NCBI GenBank assembly: GCA_016281915.1
Contig: JAEEJO010000035.1
Coordinates: 1-43,290, forward strand
Reading direction: 5' to 3'
Origin: Clostridiales bacterium
Lineage (GTDB): Bacteria; Bacillota; Clostridia; Oscillospirales; UBA644
DNA: 43,290 nucleotides
Shown: one piece after another, positions 24,647-35,000 of the stretch
How the letters are laid out: each line of letters begins with the position of its first letter
How positions within the stretch are numbered: position 1 is the stretch's first letter
Made by a program: the position numbers and the translations under genes
Notes under the pieces: generated by a model
Database searches by the model: none
Seen by the model: only the letters and a program-made list of their open reading frames with translations
Told to the model about the DNA's origin: nothing

Positions 24647-24669
24647 CTGTAAATTTTTCGTTTTTTCAC

Positions 24670-24698
24670 TTGACGCGAATGGCAATATATGGTATAAT
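24670..24698 (+). promoter_or_regulatory. promoter of the ccdA-led operon
   Basis: TTGACG (24670-24675) and TATAAT (24693-24698) are 17 bases apart, giving a short leader before ATG 24721. Confidence 0.75.
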
Positions 24699-24720
24699 TC
24701 AAAAAGCACATTCAGGGGAG

Positions 24721-25392
24721 ATGCAAAAAACGCAATACTTCATAGCTTTTTTAGAGGGAATAATAACATTTATTTCCCCTTGCCTTCTGCCGATGATACC
24801 GATATACGTTTCATATTTTGCAGGCGGCGGAGAGAGAACTACGACCAAAACGCTGAAAAACGCACTGGGCTTCGTTCTGGGATTCACAACGGTTTTCGTT
24901 TTGCTCGGCACCCTTGCCGGAACTCTCGGAGGACTTCTGATAAAATACAGAATTGCAGTCAATATTATAACCGGTCTTATCGTTATTTTTTTCGGACTTA
25001 ATTATCTGGGCGTATTCAAGCTCAATATCTTCAGAGGTATAGGGAAAAACGCTTCGACGGACAATCTGGGATTTTTTTCATCCGCGCTGTTCGGCGTTAT
25101 TTTCTCTGTTGGATGGACGCCGTGCGTAGGAGCTTTTTTGGGCTCCGCACTGATGCTTGCATCACAGCAGGGGCATATTCTTGCCGGTGCCGCAATGCTT
25201 CTTCTCTATTCTCTCGGATTGGGAATCCCGTTCGTAGTGAGCGCTATTCTTATAGATAAGCTGAAAAAAACTTTTTCGTTTATAAAAAAGAATTACGGAA
25301 TAATAAATAAAATTTGCGGTATTCTGCTGATAGTTGTCGGCATTTTAATGATGACCGGACTTACCGGAATGCTTGTAAATATTCTCAGCTGA
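24721..25392 (+). CDS. CcdA-type thiol:disulfide transmembrane protein
   Basis: The 223-aa product has six predicted membrane helices and the two CcdA cysteine motifs: SPCLLPMIP (C21) and GWTPCVGA (C135), which carry electrons across the membrane. The frame is open to 24634, but that would overlap the promoter; ATG 24721 matches the usual CcdA N terminus. GGGGAG lies unusually close, two bases before the ATG. Together with the downstream TlpA-like protein it forms a reductant pathway for exported thiol proteins. Confidence 0.92.
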   Translation: MQKTQYFIAFLEGIITFISPCLLPMIPIYVSYFAGGGERTTTKTLKNALGFVLGFTTVFVLLGTLAGTLGGLLIKYRIAVNIITGLIVIFFGLNYLGVFKLNIFRGIGKNASTDNLGFFSSALFGVIFSVGWTPCVGAFLGSALMLASQQGHILAGAAMLLLYSLGLGIPFVVSAILIDKLKKTFSFIKKNYGIINKICGILLIVVGILMMTGLTGMLVNILS

Positions 25393-25400
25393 GGTATAAC

Positions 25401-26003
25401 ATGAAAAATAAAATCGGACTTGTTATTATTATTGTGGTTGCGGTTGCCGTATTTCTCGGCATTTACCATTTATACACTTCTTTAAGCAGTGAATTTGCTC
25501 CGACAAACATTGCTTTGAATGACAATAAACAGGAAAGCGGCAATAATCTTTCAGAAAACACGGAAGATACGAAAAAAGAGTATTCGGCAGATAATTTTGT
25601 TGTTGTCGATGCAAACGGAAACAAGGTTGAACTGTGGGACTGTATAGGCAAGCCACTGATAGTGAATTTCTGGGCCAGTTGGTGCGGTCCGTGCAAAAGC
25701 GAAATGCCGCATTTTGAGAAGGCTTATGCGGAAAACCCGGACGTAGCGTTTATGATGATAAATATCGACGAAATAAAGACGAACGGAGAAAAATACGTTG
25801 AATCCCAGGGCTTTACTTTTCCGGTTTACTACGATACAACCGGTGAGGCGGCTGAGAAATACGGAATCATGTATATACCGATGACGTTTCTTATTGATAA
25901 AAACGGGGAGCTTGTCGGGCATGTTGACGGATCAATGTCCAAAGAAGACCTTGACAAATGCATCAGCCTTGTAAAAGGCGAAGAAGAACTTATCATTCAG
26001 TAA
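25401..26003 (+). CDS. membrane-anchored thioredoxin-like protein (TlpA/ResA type)
   Basis: The 200-aa product has one N-terminal membrane helix (about 5-24), an Asn/Glu-rich linker and a TlpA/ResA thioredoxin domain (about 62-195). The active site is WCGPC (C95, C98), and the cis-Pro lies in YIPMTFLID. It should reduce extracytoplasmic disulfides using electrons from the adjacent CcdA. The ribosome site GAGGT overlaps the ccdA stop region, 8 bases before the ATG. Confidence 0.92.
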   Translation: MKNKIGLVIIIVVAVAVFLGIYHLYTSLSSEFAPTNIALNDNKQESGNNLSENTEDTKKEYSADNFVVVDANGNKVELWDCIGKPLIVNFWASWCGPCKSEMPHFEKAYAENPDVAFMMINIDEIKTNGEKYVESQGFTFPVYYDTTGEAAEKYGIMYIPMTFLIDKNGELVGHVDGSMSKEDLDKCISLVKGEEELIIQ

Positions 26004-26020
26004 ATATGGAGAAAAAATAA

Positions 26021-26758
26021 ATGACGAATAACACGATAAAGAAAGAATATACTAACGTTAAAATGCTTTTGAGGGCGATACCTTCCGTTGTTGTCGCTTT
26101 TTTTGCCGTCAGCGTTGTATGCATGAATATTCTTGCCAACAAAACAATAGTACAGACAGACTGGATAGCACTTGACGGAGGGATAGCTGTTTCATGGCTG
26201 TCGTTTCTCTGCATGGATATAATCACAAAGTACTTCGGTCCGAAAGCTTCGAATATAACCGCGATCCTTGCAACGATCATCAATCTTCTGGTGTGTCTCA
26301 TATTCTTTGCGGTAAGCATCATACCGTCAACAGCTGACGACTATACCGCTCTTGACGGCATTCTTGGCGGAACATGGTTTATCCTTTTGGGAAGCACCGT
26401 AGCGTTTATTGCTTCCGCATTCATAAACAACCTTCTTAACTGGCTTATAGGAAAATGTTTCAGAAAAAATCCGAACGGTAAGCTCGCATTTATCGCAAGC
26501 TCGTATATATCAACGTTTATCGGACAGTTTGCCGACAACATCATTTTTGCGGTAATAGTTTTTGTTTTTTTTGCGCCCATTTTCTGGGACGGTTTTCACT
26601 GGACGCTCATTCAGTGTGTCACATGCGCACTCACGGGTGCGGTAGCAGAGCTTCTGATGGAAGTATTATTCTCCCCCATCGGCTACAGAATAACAAAAAA
26701 ATGGCGTGAAGACAACGTTGGTAAGGAATACTTTGAGTTTATAGGAAAAGAGCAATAA
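26021..26758 (+). CDS. VUT-family transporter (putative queuosine-precursor transporter, YhhQ-like)
   Basis: The 245-aa product has about six membrane helices and the VUT_1 pattern near the N terminus (VVCMNILANKTIV), then WLSFLCMDIITKYFG and an IASSYISTFIGQFADNIIF helix, all characteristic of the YhhQ group thought to import queuine or preQ precursors. Length is slightly above typical. No queuosine biosynthesis gene or preQ1-type leader is visible nearby, so the substrate remains inferred. A GGAG site precedes the ATG. Confidence 0.82.
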   Translation: MTNNTIKKEYTNVKMLLRAIPSVVVAFFAVSVVCMNILANKTIVQTDWIALDGGIAVSWLSFLCMDIITKYFGPKASNITAILATIINLLVCLIFFAVSIIPSTADDYTALDGILGGTWFILLGSTVAFIASAFINNLLNWLIGKCFRKNPNGKLAFIASSYISTFIGQFADNIIFAVIVFVFFAPIFWDGFHWTLIQCVTCALTGAVAELLMEVLFSPIGYRITKKWREDNVGKEYFEFIGKEQ

Positions 26759-26760
26759 CA

Positions 26761-27417
26761 ATGAAAGTTCTGATCACGGGAACATCCCGCGGAATAGGCA
26801 AAGCTGCCGCCGTTTATTTCCTCGAAAAGGGCCACACGGTTATCGGTATTGACAGGCATGAAAAAACCATAGAGCATCCTCTATACTCACATTATGTCTG
26901 TGATATCAGAAATACGGAAATGCTGCCCGATGTATGCGGAGTGGAAATCCTTGTAAATAACGCAGGGACGCAAAATGAAAATGATATAGACACTAACCTG
27001 AAAGCGCTTATTAAAGTAACGGAAAAATATGCGCTTCAGCCGCAGATCAGATCTGTGCTTAATATCGGTTCCGCATGCGCGCATACCGGTTCAGAATTTC
27101 CCGAATACTGCGCAAGCAAGGGCGGAGTACTGGCATACACAAAAAACGTTGCGATAAGGATTGCGCAATACGGAGCGACCTGCAACAGCATAGACCCTGG
27201 AGGGGTAATCACTGAACTTAACGAATGTGTTATTAATTCCGCAGAACTCTGGAATAAAGTAATGGATGAAACACCGCTGAAAAGGTGGGCTACCCCGGAA
27301 GAAATTGCAGAGTGGATATATTTTATGACCGTAACGAACAGATTCTGTACGGGACAGAACATAATTGTTGACGGCGGCGAATCGATAAACTTCCATTTTA
27401 TCTGGAAAGAACAGTAA
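26761..27417 (+). CDS. short-chain dehydrogenase/reductase (SDR)
   Basis: The 218-aa product is a classical SDR: TGTSRGIG cofactor motif (6-13), NNAG (66-69), and the catalytic residues S104, Y116 and K120 (YCASK), with structural Asn N79. The ending GQNIIVDGG is typical. The missing residues relative to a 245-aa SDR lie in the mid-section. Substrate is unknown. The ATG lies two bases after the transporter stop, so the genes are translationally coupled. Confidence 0.92.
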   Translation: MKVLITGTSRGIGKAAAVYFLEKGHTVIGIDRHEKTIEHPLYSHYVCDIRNTEMLPDVCGVEILVNNAGTQNENDIDTNLKALIKVTEKYALQPQIRSVLNIGSACAHTGSEFPEYCASKGGVLAYTKNVAIRIAQYGATCNSIDPGGVITELNECVINSAELWNKVMDETPLKRWATPEEIAEWIYFMTVTNRFCTGQNIIVDGGESINFHFIWKEQ

Positions 27418-27447
27418 AACGCTGATAAATAATTCGGAGGTATGAAT

Positions 27448-28878
27448 ATGTATCTGAGACATCTTTATCCGTCCCCAACGATATTTGCTGAAGACGAATC
27501 AGAAAAATTCGTTTTCGGTTCGCAGGTCAACGCTTACATGAGCGGACTATCCGCCGATTGTGCAGAGCGAGTAAAAGCACTCTGGAAAAGTTTTTCATTT
27601 ACATCTTCAACACTTACGCTGGTCGAAAAGGGCAATGGATTCTGTTTCGGTACAGGCGAAGCCGAAGCCACTCTGAATGACGCAGATACTTATTCCGTTA
27701 AAGTAAAAGCATCAGGCATATCGGTAGCAGCGCGATCCGAACAGGGACTGATGGACGGAATAAAAACGTTGGTCCAGCTGATATGCCCCGTTGAGCTTGC
27801 AAACGGGAAAGAGTCTTTCTATATTTCATCGGCGGAGATTCATGACTCGCCCGCTATCGCCTTCAGAGCTGTCCACATCTGCATTTTTCCCGAATCAAAG
27901 CTTTATAACATCGAAAAAGCGATCCACCTTGCCGGATTTCTGAAAATGACGCATATAATTCTCGAGTTCTGGGGAACATTCCGATACGAATGTCTTCCCG
28001 AGCTGTCATGGAAAGACAGATCATATTCACGATCCGATCTTTCAGCGCTTGTTGATATTGCCCGAAGCTACGGCATGGAGATCATTCCCATGGTAAACCA
28101 TTTCGGACATGCCTCACAGTCAAGGAGCACTTACGGAAGGCACGTCACGCTCAACAGCAATCCGCGTTTTGCACGTCTGTTTGAACCGGACGGATGGACA
28201 TGGTGTCTTTCAAACCCCGACACATATAAACTATTGAGTGAAATGCGAGCTGAAATGACAGAATTCTGCGGCAAAGGCAGTTACTTTCACCTGGGGTTTG
28301 ACGAAGCCGCATCATTTGCGACCTGTGACAGATGCAGGAAAAGAGTTCCTCATGTGCTTCTTGCAGAATTTCTGAACAGACTTACCGATGATTTATGGAA
28401 AACGGGACGTCGCCCGATAGTCTGGCATGATCAGTTCATTCGAAGGTCCGATTTCGGAGAAGGACCCATAATAGCGAGCGGAGATTATCAAAACACCGCT
28501 GCAGCGATTGATCTTCTGGATCGAAGGATCATAATCGCAGACTGGGAATACGGATATACAGACGGATTCAACGTTACCACCGAGGTATTTATAAAGAAGG
28601 GATTCGATACCGTAATATGTCCGTGGGACAATCCCGAAAACGTGATTTCGATTGCTAATGACGTCAAACGTCTCAACGCATACGGTATCATACTGACAAC
28701 ATGGGATCATCTGCCTATGTGGCTCAAAAAAGCAACATTCTCGGCGGAACAGGTCTGGAACAGCAATCCCGGCAGATTTTATTCCGATATCGAAAGCGCA
28801 TATATTCTCAGAACTCTTTATCCCACACAGGGAGATTATGAATCCTCGGGATGGAACCTGAACGAAGTACTCCAGTAA
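27448..28878 (+). CDS. GH20-like beta-N-acetylhexosaminidase, intracellular
   Basis: The 476-aa product has an N-terminal GH20b-like domain (about 1-130) and a barrel with the family catalytic pair in HLGFDEA (H281, D285, E286). Supporting motifs are GMEIIPMVNHFGHASQSR and the Trp-rich ends DWEYGYTDGF and TTWDHLPMWL. It should remove terminal GlcNAc or GalNAc. There is no signal peptide, so it acts on imported sugars. ATG 27442 lies one base after GGAGG and is too close; ATG 27448 is spaced 7 bases and preferred. It ends the ccdA-led operon. Confidence 0.83.
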   Translation: MYLRHLYPSPTIFAEDESEKFVFGSQVNAYMSGLSADCAERVKALWKSFSFTSSTLTLVEKGNGFCFGTGEAEATLNDADTYSVKVKASGISVAARSEQGLMDGIKTLVQLICPVELANGKESFYISSAEIHDSPAIAFRAVHICIFPESKLYNIEKAIHLAGFLKMTHIILEFWGTFRYECLPELSWKDRSYSRSDLSALVDIARSYGMEIIPMVNHFGHASQSRSTYGRHVTLNSNPRFARLFEPDGWTWCLSNPDTYKLLSEMRAEMTEFCGKGSYFHLGFDEAASFATCDRCRKRVPHVLLAEFLNRLTDDLWKTGRRPIVWHDQFIRRSDFGEGPIIASGDYQNTAAAIDLLDRRIIIADWEYGYTDGFNVTTEVFIKKGFDTVICPWDNPENVISIANDVKRLNAYGIILTTWDHLPMWLKKATFSAEQVWNSNPGRFYSDIESAYILRTLYPTQGDYESSGWNLNEVLQ

Positions 28879-28880
28879 AA

Positions 28881-28925
28881 ATAAAAAATATCCTTCCGTA
28901 CTCAATACGGAGGGATATTTTCTTA
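28881..28925. terminator. bidirectional terminator between convergent glycosidase genes
   Basis: A 14-bp stem (arms 28887-28900 and 28906-28919, one G-T pair) has A runs on its 5' side and T runs on its 3' side, so it can end both the GH20-like and the GH92 transcripts. Confidence 0.85.
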
Positions 28926-28948
28926 TTTATCTGATGTTTTCAGCGCAT

Positions 28949-31024
28949 TCAACGGGCGCTGTTGCCCCATTCACGGTTCGGGCGGTCGCTCATTTCAAGA
29001 ACAAGCTCGCCCCCGGCAACGATGTCTTTATGATCTATGAAAGCAGAGTCAAGATAACGTCCGTTGACTTTTGCCGATCTGATATATTTTTTACCGCTGC
29101 CCGTTCCTTCAGCACGTATAACGAATGTTCCTCCGTTGACCTTTATGCTGATATCGTCAAATATCGGAGAAGAAATTGCATACTCTGATTTACCGGGGCA
29201 TACGGGATACAGACCTATTGCTGAAAATGCGAACCACGAAGACATTGCTCCGCCATCCTCATCTCCGCAGACGCCGAGAGGAGAATTTGTAAACCACGTT
29301 TCCATGATCGTTCTCAAACGTCGCTGAGTCATCCATGGTTTACCGCAGTAATTATAAAAATACGGGATATGAAAACTCGGTTCATTGCCCATGCAGAACA
29401 TACCCATAAGTCCGGTTGAGTCCGGAAACTGACGGAGGAACGTATACTTGTTGGGCAGGCACGGAGTTGTAAAAAGCTCGTCAAGACGGTCGCAAAGCTT
29501 TTCTTTTCCGCCCATAAGAGAAGCAAGGCCATCGACGTCGTGCCAGACAGAGAAATTAAATGTATAGGCGTTGCATTCAGCAAAATAAGCGCGTCCCCCC
29601 TGCCCTCCGCTCAGCATCGGATCGTAATCCTTTATCCACTCGCCTTTTATGTTTTTCGGAGCCATAAAACCGATCTCCTTATTGTAAACGTTCACATAGT
29701 TTTTAGAACGTTTCATAAAAAGCTCATAATCCTCTTCTTTACCGAGATATTTGGCTATCTGCGCCACACACCAGTCATCGTATGCATGCTCAAGAGTGAC
29801 AGCTACGCACTGACGGTTTTCAAAATCGTGAACCTCGGGTATATATTCCTCTTTATCGGGCTCAAGTCCAGGGAAATAGCCATTTTCAAAATAGCATCTG
29901 TCAAGTTCGGTAGCAGGCTTATCTGCGACCCACGGCAGCATGGTAATCTGCGTTGCGTTTCTGTAAATTCCCTCGTATGCTGTTTCATAATCGGTCTCTA
30001 TACCTTTTGCAAGTCCATCCGCAAAAAGTGCCGCCGCATGAAAACCGAGCATTACCGGAGAATCGCCCTCAAAACCCGGGAACGATGGCATTGCCCCGGA
30101 CTGACGATACATTTCGACATAGCTGTCAAGCATTTGTTTATGATTTTCCGGCTCAAGGAGGAGTTGAAGGGGATGCATCGATCTGAAGCTGTCCCAAAGC
30201 TGATCGCCGCAATAAAAGTAAGATCCTTGATGAATTTTTTTATCATAACCGGAATAGTATTCGCCGTATTCGCTCATATCAGTCATCTTGCCGAAAGAAC
30301 GGTAAAGAGATGTATAATAAACGGTTTTCATATCTTCCGAACAACCGTTTACTTCGACCTTGCCAAGAAGCTCGTTCCAGATACGTTTTGATTCTTCAAC
30401 GATTTTTTCAAAGGATTTATTTCCGATTTCTTTTTTGTATATTTCAAAGGCCTTATCATAAGAAATATTTGACACTGCCGCAAATACAACGCACGTTTCC
30501 GGGATATTAGATACTACGGCTTCATTTCCGTTGACCGACATACAGGCGTTCTTGGGAAGTCTTATAATGATATAAATATTATGAGCTTCACGGATTTTAA
30601 GCAAAATAAATCCATCTTCAGCGTTTATTTCATCAATTTGTTTTGAGCGAATAAAAAACCTTTCTGCGCCGGTTGATTTATAAGCGTAGCAGTTTTTTGT
30701 TGCAGACGCCTCAACCATGATATCGGGATCCTCGAGTAAAACGCCGTAAGAATAAGGATGCGAGCTTACTGTTCCCATATCAAATTGAGAAACAGAGTCT
30801 TCAAATTTTCCAGCGTTTTGATTGGCAAACATTATTTCAAGAGGTCCGACAGGGAATGAGACGATTTTTTCAGAAAAGAAGTAGTCGTGCTGAACAGGAG
30901 AAACATTGGGGAATATCTGCGCTGCTCCGTGAGGAAGCATTACTTTGGGACGCGTTCCGGTAAGAAGATGTCCTACCGTGCCGATATAGGGATTTACGTA
31001 TTCTGCAGGGGTCTTGTTTTTCAT
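28949..31024 (-). CDS. GH92 family glycosidase (alpha-mannosidase-like), intracellular
   Basis: The 691-aa product has the GH92 hallmarks: YVNPYIGTVGHLLTGTRPKV at the start, LWDSFRSMHPLQLL, the candidate acid Glu in LEHAYDDWC, and GDEDGGAMSSWFAFSAIGLY, with the Asp/Glu cluster that holds calcium and the catalytic base. GH92 enzymes are calcium-dependent exo-alpha-mannosidases acting on N-glycans and related mannans. Most described ones are secreted by Bacteroidetes; this one has no signal peptide. ATG 31030 lies 2 bases after GGAGT; ATG 31024 is better spaced. It has a consensus promoter. Confidence 0.9.
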   Translation of the reverse strand: MKNKTPAEYVNPYIGTVGHLLTGTRPKVMLPHGAAQIFPNVSPVQHDYFFSEKIVSFPVGPLEIMFANQNAGKFEDSVSQFDMGTVSSHPYSYGVLLEDPDIMVEASATKNCYAYKSTGAERFFIRSKQIDEINAEDGFILLKIREAHNIYIIIRLPKNACMSVNGNEAVVSNIPETCVVFAAVSNISYDKAFEIYKKEIGNKSFEKIVEESKRIWNELLGKVEVNGCSEDMKTVYYTSLYRSFGKMTDMSEYGEYYSGYDKKIHQGSYFYCGDQLWDSFRSMHPLQLLLEPENHKQMLDSYVEMYRQSGAMPSFPGFEGDSPVMLGFHAAALFADGLAKGIETDYETAYEGIYRNATQITMLPWVADKPATELDRCYFENGYFPGLEPDKEEYIPEVHDFENRQCVAVTLEHAYDDWCVAQIAKYLGKEEDYELFMKRSKNYVNVYNKEIGFMAPKNIKGEWIKDYDPMLSGGQGGRAYFAECNAYTFNFSVWHDVDGLASLMGGKEKLCDRLDELFTTPCLPNKYTFLRQFPDSTGLMGMFCMGNEPSFHIPYFYNYCGKPWMTQRRLRTIMETWFTNSPLGVCGDEDGGAMSSWFAFSAIGLYPVCPGKSEYAISSPIFDDISIKVNGGTFVIRAEGTGSGKKYIRSAKVNGRYLDSAFIDHKDIVAGGELVLEMSDRPNREWGNSAR

Positions 31025-31132
31025 GATCATACACTCCGTTCCGGTTAAATTTATAGGAAAAATATCAGGATAATAAACAACCTTTCGTCACAGTTTTATT
31101 TGCGGTACAACAAATTGTATCAAAAATATAAT

Positions 31133-31161
31133 AATATACCATAACAATCGGGATTTGTCAA
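31133..31161 (-). promoter_or_regulatory. promoter of the GH92 gene
   Basis: On the minus strand TTGACA (31156-31161) and TATATT (31133-31138) are 17 bases apart, about 110 bases before the start codon. Confidence 0.75.
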
Positions 31162-31255
31162 GAAAAGGCACTTTGAGCATGCATTACGAAAATGCAGAAA
31201 AAAAAGGCAGTTCGCAATGCAGACTGTCTGTTGATTGTAATTAACCGTATAATTA

Positions 31256-31837
31256 TCATTCGCAATCGGACAGAACGGTGTAATGTCTGTGTCTGTCTTC
31301 GGAGAAAGAACTAAAAAGACCCTTCTCTATTTCCTCCCACGTCAGATCTTTTTCATCGGTCAGAACATACCGGCTGTATTCAGAATAAACGGAATCTGCA
31401 GGCAAGCTGCCGGTATAATGGTTTAAATACCTGAATGAACCGCTGTAATCTGTTTCGGAAAGGTCGGATCTGCGGACAGTCAATGAAAATGATTCGCCGT
31501 CAAATTCAAGCAAACAGAAAAAGAGATGAGGATAAGAATCTTTCTCTGACTCGTATAGTTCCGGTGAAACATGTTTTTCATCAAGTGTGTAATAATGTGC
31601 GATACCGACAGAACAAGGTGTATTTTTGTCAACGTTTTCAAGGAACTTTGCCCATGTGTCATCGCCTGACGTAAACTCCATTCCCTCGCAAACGGCAATT
31701 TTGTTTTCTTTTGCCCATAAAAGAGCATCATCAGCCGACAGGAGCGGGAAAGCGTCGTTTGAAACAGTTTCTTTTGAACAGGATACCATTAAAACAACGA
31801 TTAACATAGAAACGAGCGCCGCCAACATTTTTTTCAT
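31256..31837 (-). CDS. small lipoprotein, function unknown
   Basis: The 193-aa product has a lipoprotein signal (MVSC, C20) and an acidic soluble domain containing LLSADDALLWAKENKIAVCE and HYYTLDEKH. I recognise no family, and the sequence is not obviously related to the two paralogous lipoproteins upstream. GGGAGGT lies 8 bases before the ATG. It is transcribed in the same direction as the GH92 gene, which has its own promoter, so this gene is probably monocistronic. Confidence 0.75.
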   Translation of the reverse strand: MKKMLAALVSMLIVVLMVSCSKETVSNDAFPLLSADDALLWAKENKIAVCEGMEFTSGDDTWAKFLENVDKNTPCSVGIAHYYTLDEKHVSPELYESEKDSYPHLFFCLLEFDGESFSLTVRRSDLSETDYSGSFRYLNHYTGSLPADSVYSEYSRYVLTDEKDLTWEEIEKGLFSSFSEDRHRHYTVLSDCE

Positions 31838-31973
31838 TTAAGAATACCTCCCATATGATGCTTTTACTGATACCGATTATAAGTATAATTGGCACTTGTT
31901 ACAGAAAAATCGCACAAATCGAACAAAAGTATAACCAATATTATTGTAAACACATTTTTTTTCGTTTTATCTA

Positions 31974-32001
31974 TTGACTTTTTTTTCAGATATAATATAA
32001 T
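31974..32001 (+). promoter_or_regulatory. promoter of the beta-helix lipoprotein gene
   Basis: TTGACT (31974-31979) and TATAAT (31996-32001) are 16 bases apart. An overlapping TATAAT at 31991 is too close to the -35 box. The leader is about 75 bases long. Confidence 0.7.
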
Positions 32002-32083
32002 AAACCTATAAGATATGCCCGATCTTTCGGCATAGACCATGGCGTCAGAGAAAATACATCAGGTTTCTGAAAGGAAGATGAAA

Positions 32084-35000
32084 ATGAAAAGGCCCTCGTA
32101 TTTAATATCTGCGGTTATGATACTGCTCGTCCTTGCATTTTGCATCACATCATGCGACGGCGCAGCACAGATAAAGGAGACAATAAAAATGACATCTCTT
32201 ACACTGAACAAGAGTGTTTTGGCACTCGGAAGGAATATGTCATACGGTCTTTCGGCGATATACGGTCCGGATCGCTCATGGCCAAACGGAATAATCTGGT
32301 CGAGCGACAACGAGGAGGTATGCACCGTTGACCAGAATGGCGTGATCACAGGTGTCGGTACGGGAAAAGCGACCGTAACGGTAAGCTCGGAAGCATATCC
32401 GGAAATAAAAGCCGAATGTGAGGTTGATGTGATGACCGCCTATTTCGTCTCGCCTGACGGAAACAATGAGACAGGAGACGGAACTGCGGAAAATCCATTT
32501 TTGACAGCCGAAAAGGCACGAGATACGATAAGAAGTCTTGATAATATCCCTCAGGGCGGTGTTGCGGTATTTTTCAGAGCGGGCGAATATGATCTTGACG
32601 AAACCCTTCTTCTTACTCCGGCTGATTCAGGAAAAGAAGGCAGTCCCGTTGTTTATACTGCTTACCCTGACGAAAATGTTAATATCGTTTCAAAAGAACA
32701 TATAACCGGATGGCGCAAGCTGACTGACGATGAGCTCGGATCGGATATTTTCGGAATGAGCGACACTGCAAAGAAAAACGTATATACCGCGGATATCCCT
32801 CAGGGATGGCGTTTTCACTATCTTTATGTCAACGGCAAGAGTATGCAGAACTCACGCATGATAGAATCGACAGACTGGGAAAGCGACTGGCCGAGAGCAA
32901 AAGCGACAAGCAGAGATTACGGCACGGAAGGGCTTAAAGCAAGGTTTGAAAAGGGCACTTTCGAAGGTCTTGGGGGCTGGGAAGACATAGAACTCAAGCT
33001 GCTCACAGCGATATGGTGGAACGTAAACGCCCCGCTGACAAATGTGGACGTTGATAGCAGCATAGGATACATACAGTCGAAAATAACATCTTTCTACCCC
33101 GACTTTTCAAGCTGGGGCGGTCAGTATAACGTAATGAACACGCCGAAATATCTTGACTGCGAAGGAGAATGGTGCGTTGATTCTGTTCGCGGTAAAGTTT
33201 ATTACTGGCCTGAAAACAGCGAAAACCCGAACGATGCGGATATTTTCGCACCGAAGCTTTACGAGCTTGTAAGGCTGCAGGGAGACGAGGAAGAGGACGG
33301 CTGGGAAAAGCAGGTTGAATACGTTTATTTCCGCGGCCTTAATTTCCTGTATTCCGACCGTATTCCGGAAACAGAATATGACCCAGAATGGTTAACAAGA
33401 AACGCAGAAAGCCCCGACGGAATGATCTTTATGGAAGGGGTAAAGAACTGCGCTGTTGAAAACTGCGTAATCGGTTATTCTGGCGCACAGGGAATAGTTC
33501 TTAACCATTACGCTCAGAATTGCAGTATCACCGGCAATGAAATAGCCCACTCCTCTTCAGGCGGTATATATCTGACGGGATACGGACCCGGAACGAAAGA
33601 CCTTAACAAAAATCACTATATTGCGAAAAACCATATTCACCACACCGGTGTTGACTATATGCATTCATGCGCCGTTCAGTTTTACGGAAGCAATCATAAT
33701 ACAGTGGAATACAATTATTTCCACGATCTCCCCTACGCAGCTGTTTCTATAATCGGAATGGCGTGGTCTCAGATGAAAGAAGGACCGAGCTACAGAGATA
33801 CAATAAATACGTACGGCGAAAATGCAACGATGTATAATCCTCGCTGGGATGAAATCGACAGAGATTCGATAAAAACATATACCGACTCACACAAGTATAT
33901 GCACTCGGGAAACAACATCACGCAATACAACATTATAGATGACTATATGCAGACAATGCGTGACGGAGGATCTCTTTATGCATGGTGTTCGGGCGGAGAC
34001 AAAACGTGGCAGTTCAACGTAGGGTCACGAGAATTTACAGACGACTGGGCCGTACGTGCTATACACATGGATGACTATGACGGACTGAATTATTTATATA
34101 AAAATCTTTTCCACGCAAACGGCGCGACAGACAACAGCCACACGAACGGAACGAACGGCGGACGCGGTGACGGAGGCAAGACCGATCTTGACGTATGGGA
34201 CGATACTCTGAGCGATAATACGTGGAAAGAAAATATTATCACGCCTTACGACTTCCCCGAAGGTTATCTAGAACTGCGAGCGCTCATCAGTAAAACCGCA
34301 GGCGGCTGGCGCAGCGAATTGCCCGGTGCAATAAAAACGACCGCAGACGGTATACTTGCGGAAGCGACGATCATGCTTGACGCTTCCGGAATAACCTCCG
34401 AAAGTGCGGATGGAGCGGGAGTATGGAATTCGCTTACAGGCGGATATTCCGCTCAGCCGGGAGACGCGGACACAATGCCCGATACCGTAATATACAAAAG
34501 CTTCAACGCACTGCGCTTTGAAAAAGGAAAATCAATTAAACTCAGCGATGTTGAAGGCCTTTGCGGAACGTCTGGAATAACGGTAGTAACGGTAAGCCGT
34601 GATGCTGTAAACGAAGAAGACGAACCATACCTTTTGCAAATCAAAGGCAATGACGGTAAGAGCAGCGTGTGTTTGCGCGTTACAAAAAACGATGTAAGAG
34701 TAAAAACGGACGGCCCCTTTACCGAGGTAGAAAGAACTGTTCCTGAAGAAGGTTTCACCTCCACCGTTTTTGTTGCGGACGGAACAAAGAAAGCTCTCTA
34801 TATTGACGGAATTGAGACAACCACTTTCGAAGATGAAGGCAAACTGTTATCCGGCGACAAAGCAGAAATACAGATCGGCGATTTCAACGGAGAGGTCTGC
34901 GAAGTATTTGTATTTTCAAGAGCGCTGAATGAAGAAGAGATATTTACCGTAAACAACTATCTGAAAGAAAAATTCTTTACGGCAGAAGATCCTTCCGTTA

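Noticed and set aside
29540..30391. Plus-strand open frame of about 283 codons inside the GH92 gene
   Set aside because: The opposite strand encodes clear GH92 motifs throughout, and the frame has no ribosome site.
31162..31255. Terminator after the small lipoprotein gene
   Set aside because: A T run exists on the minus strand, but the only stem before it is about 4 bp, too weak to call.
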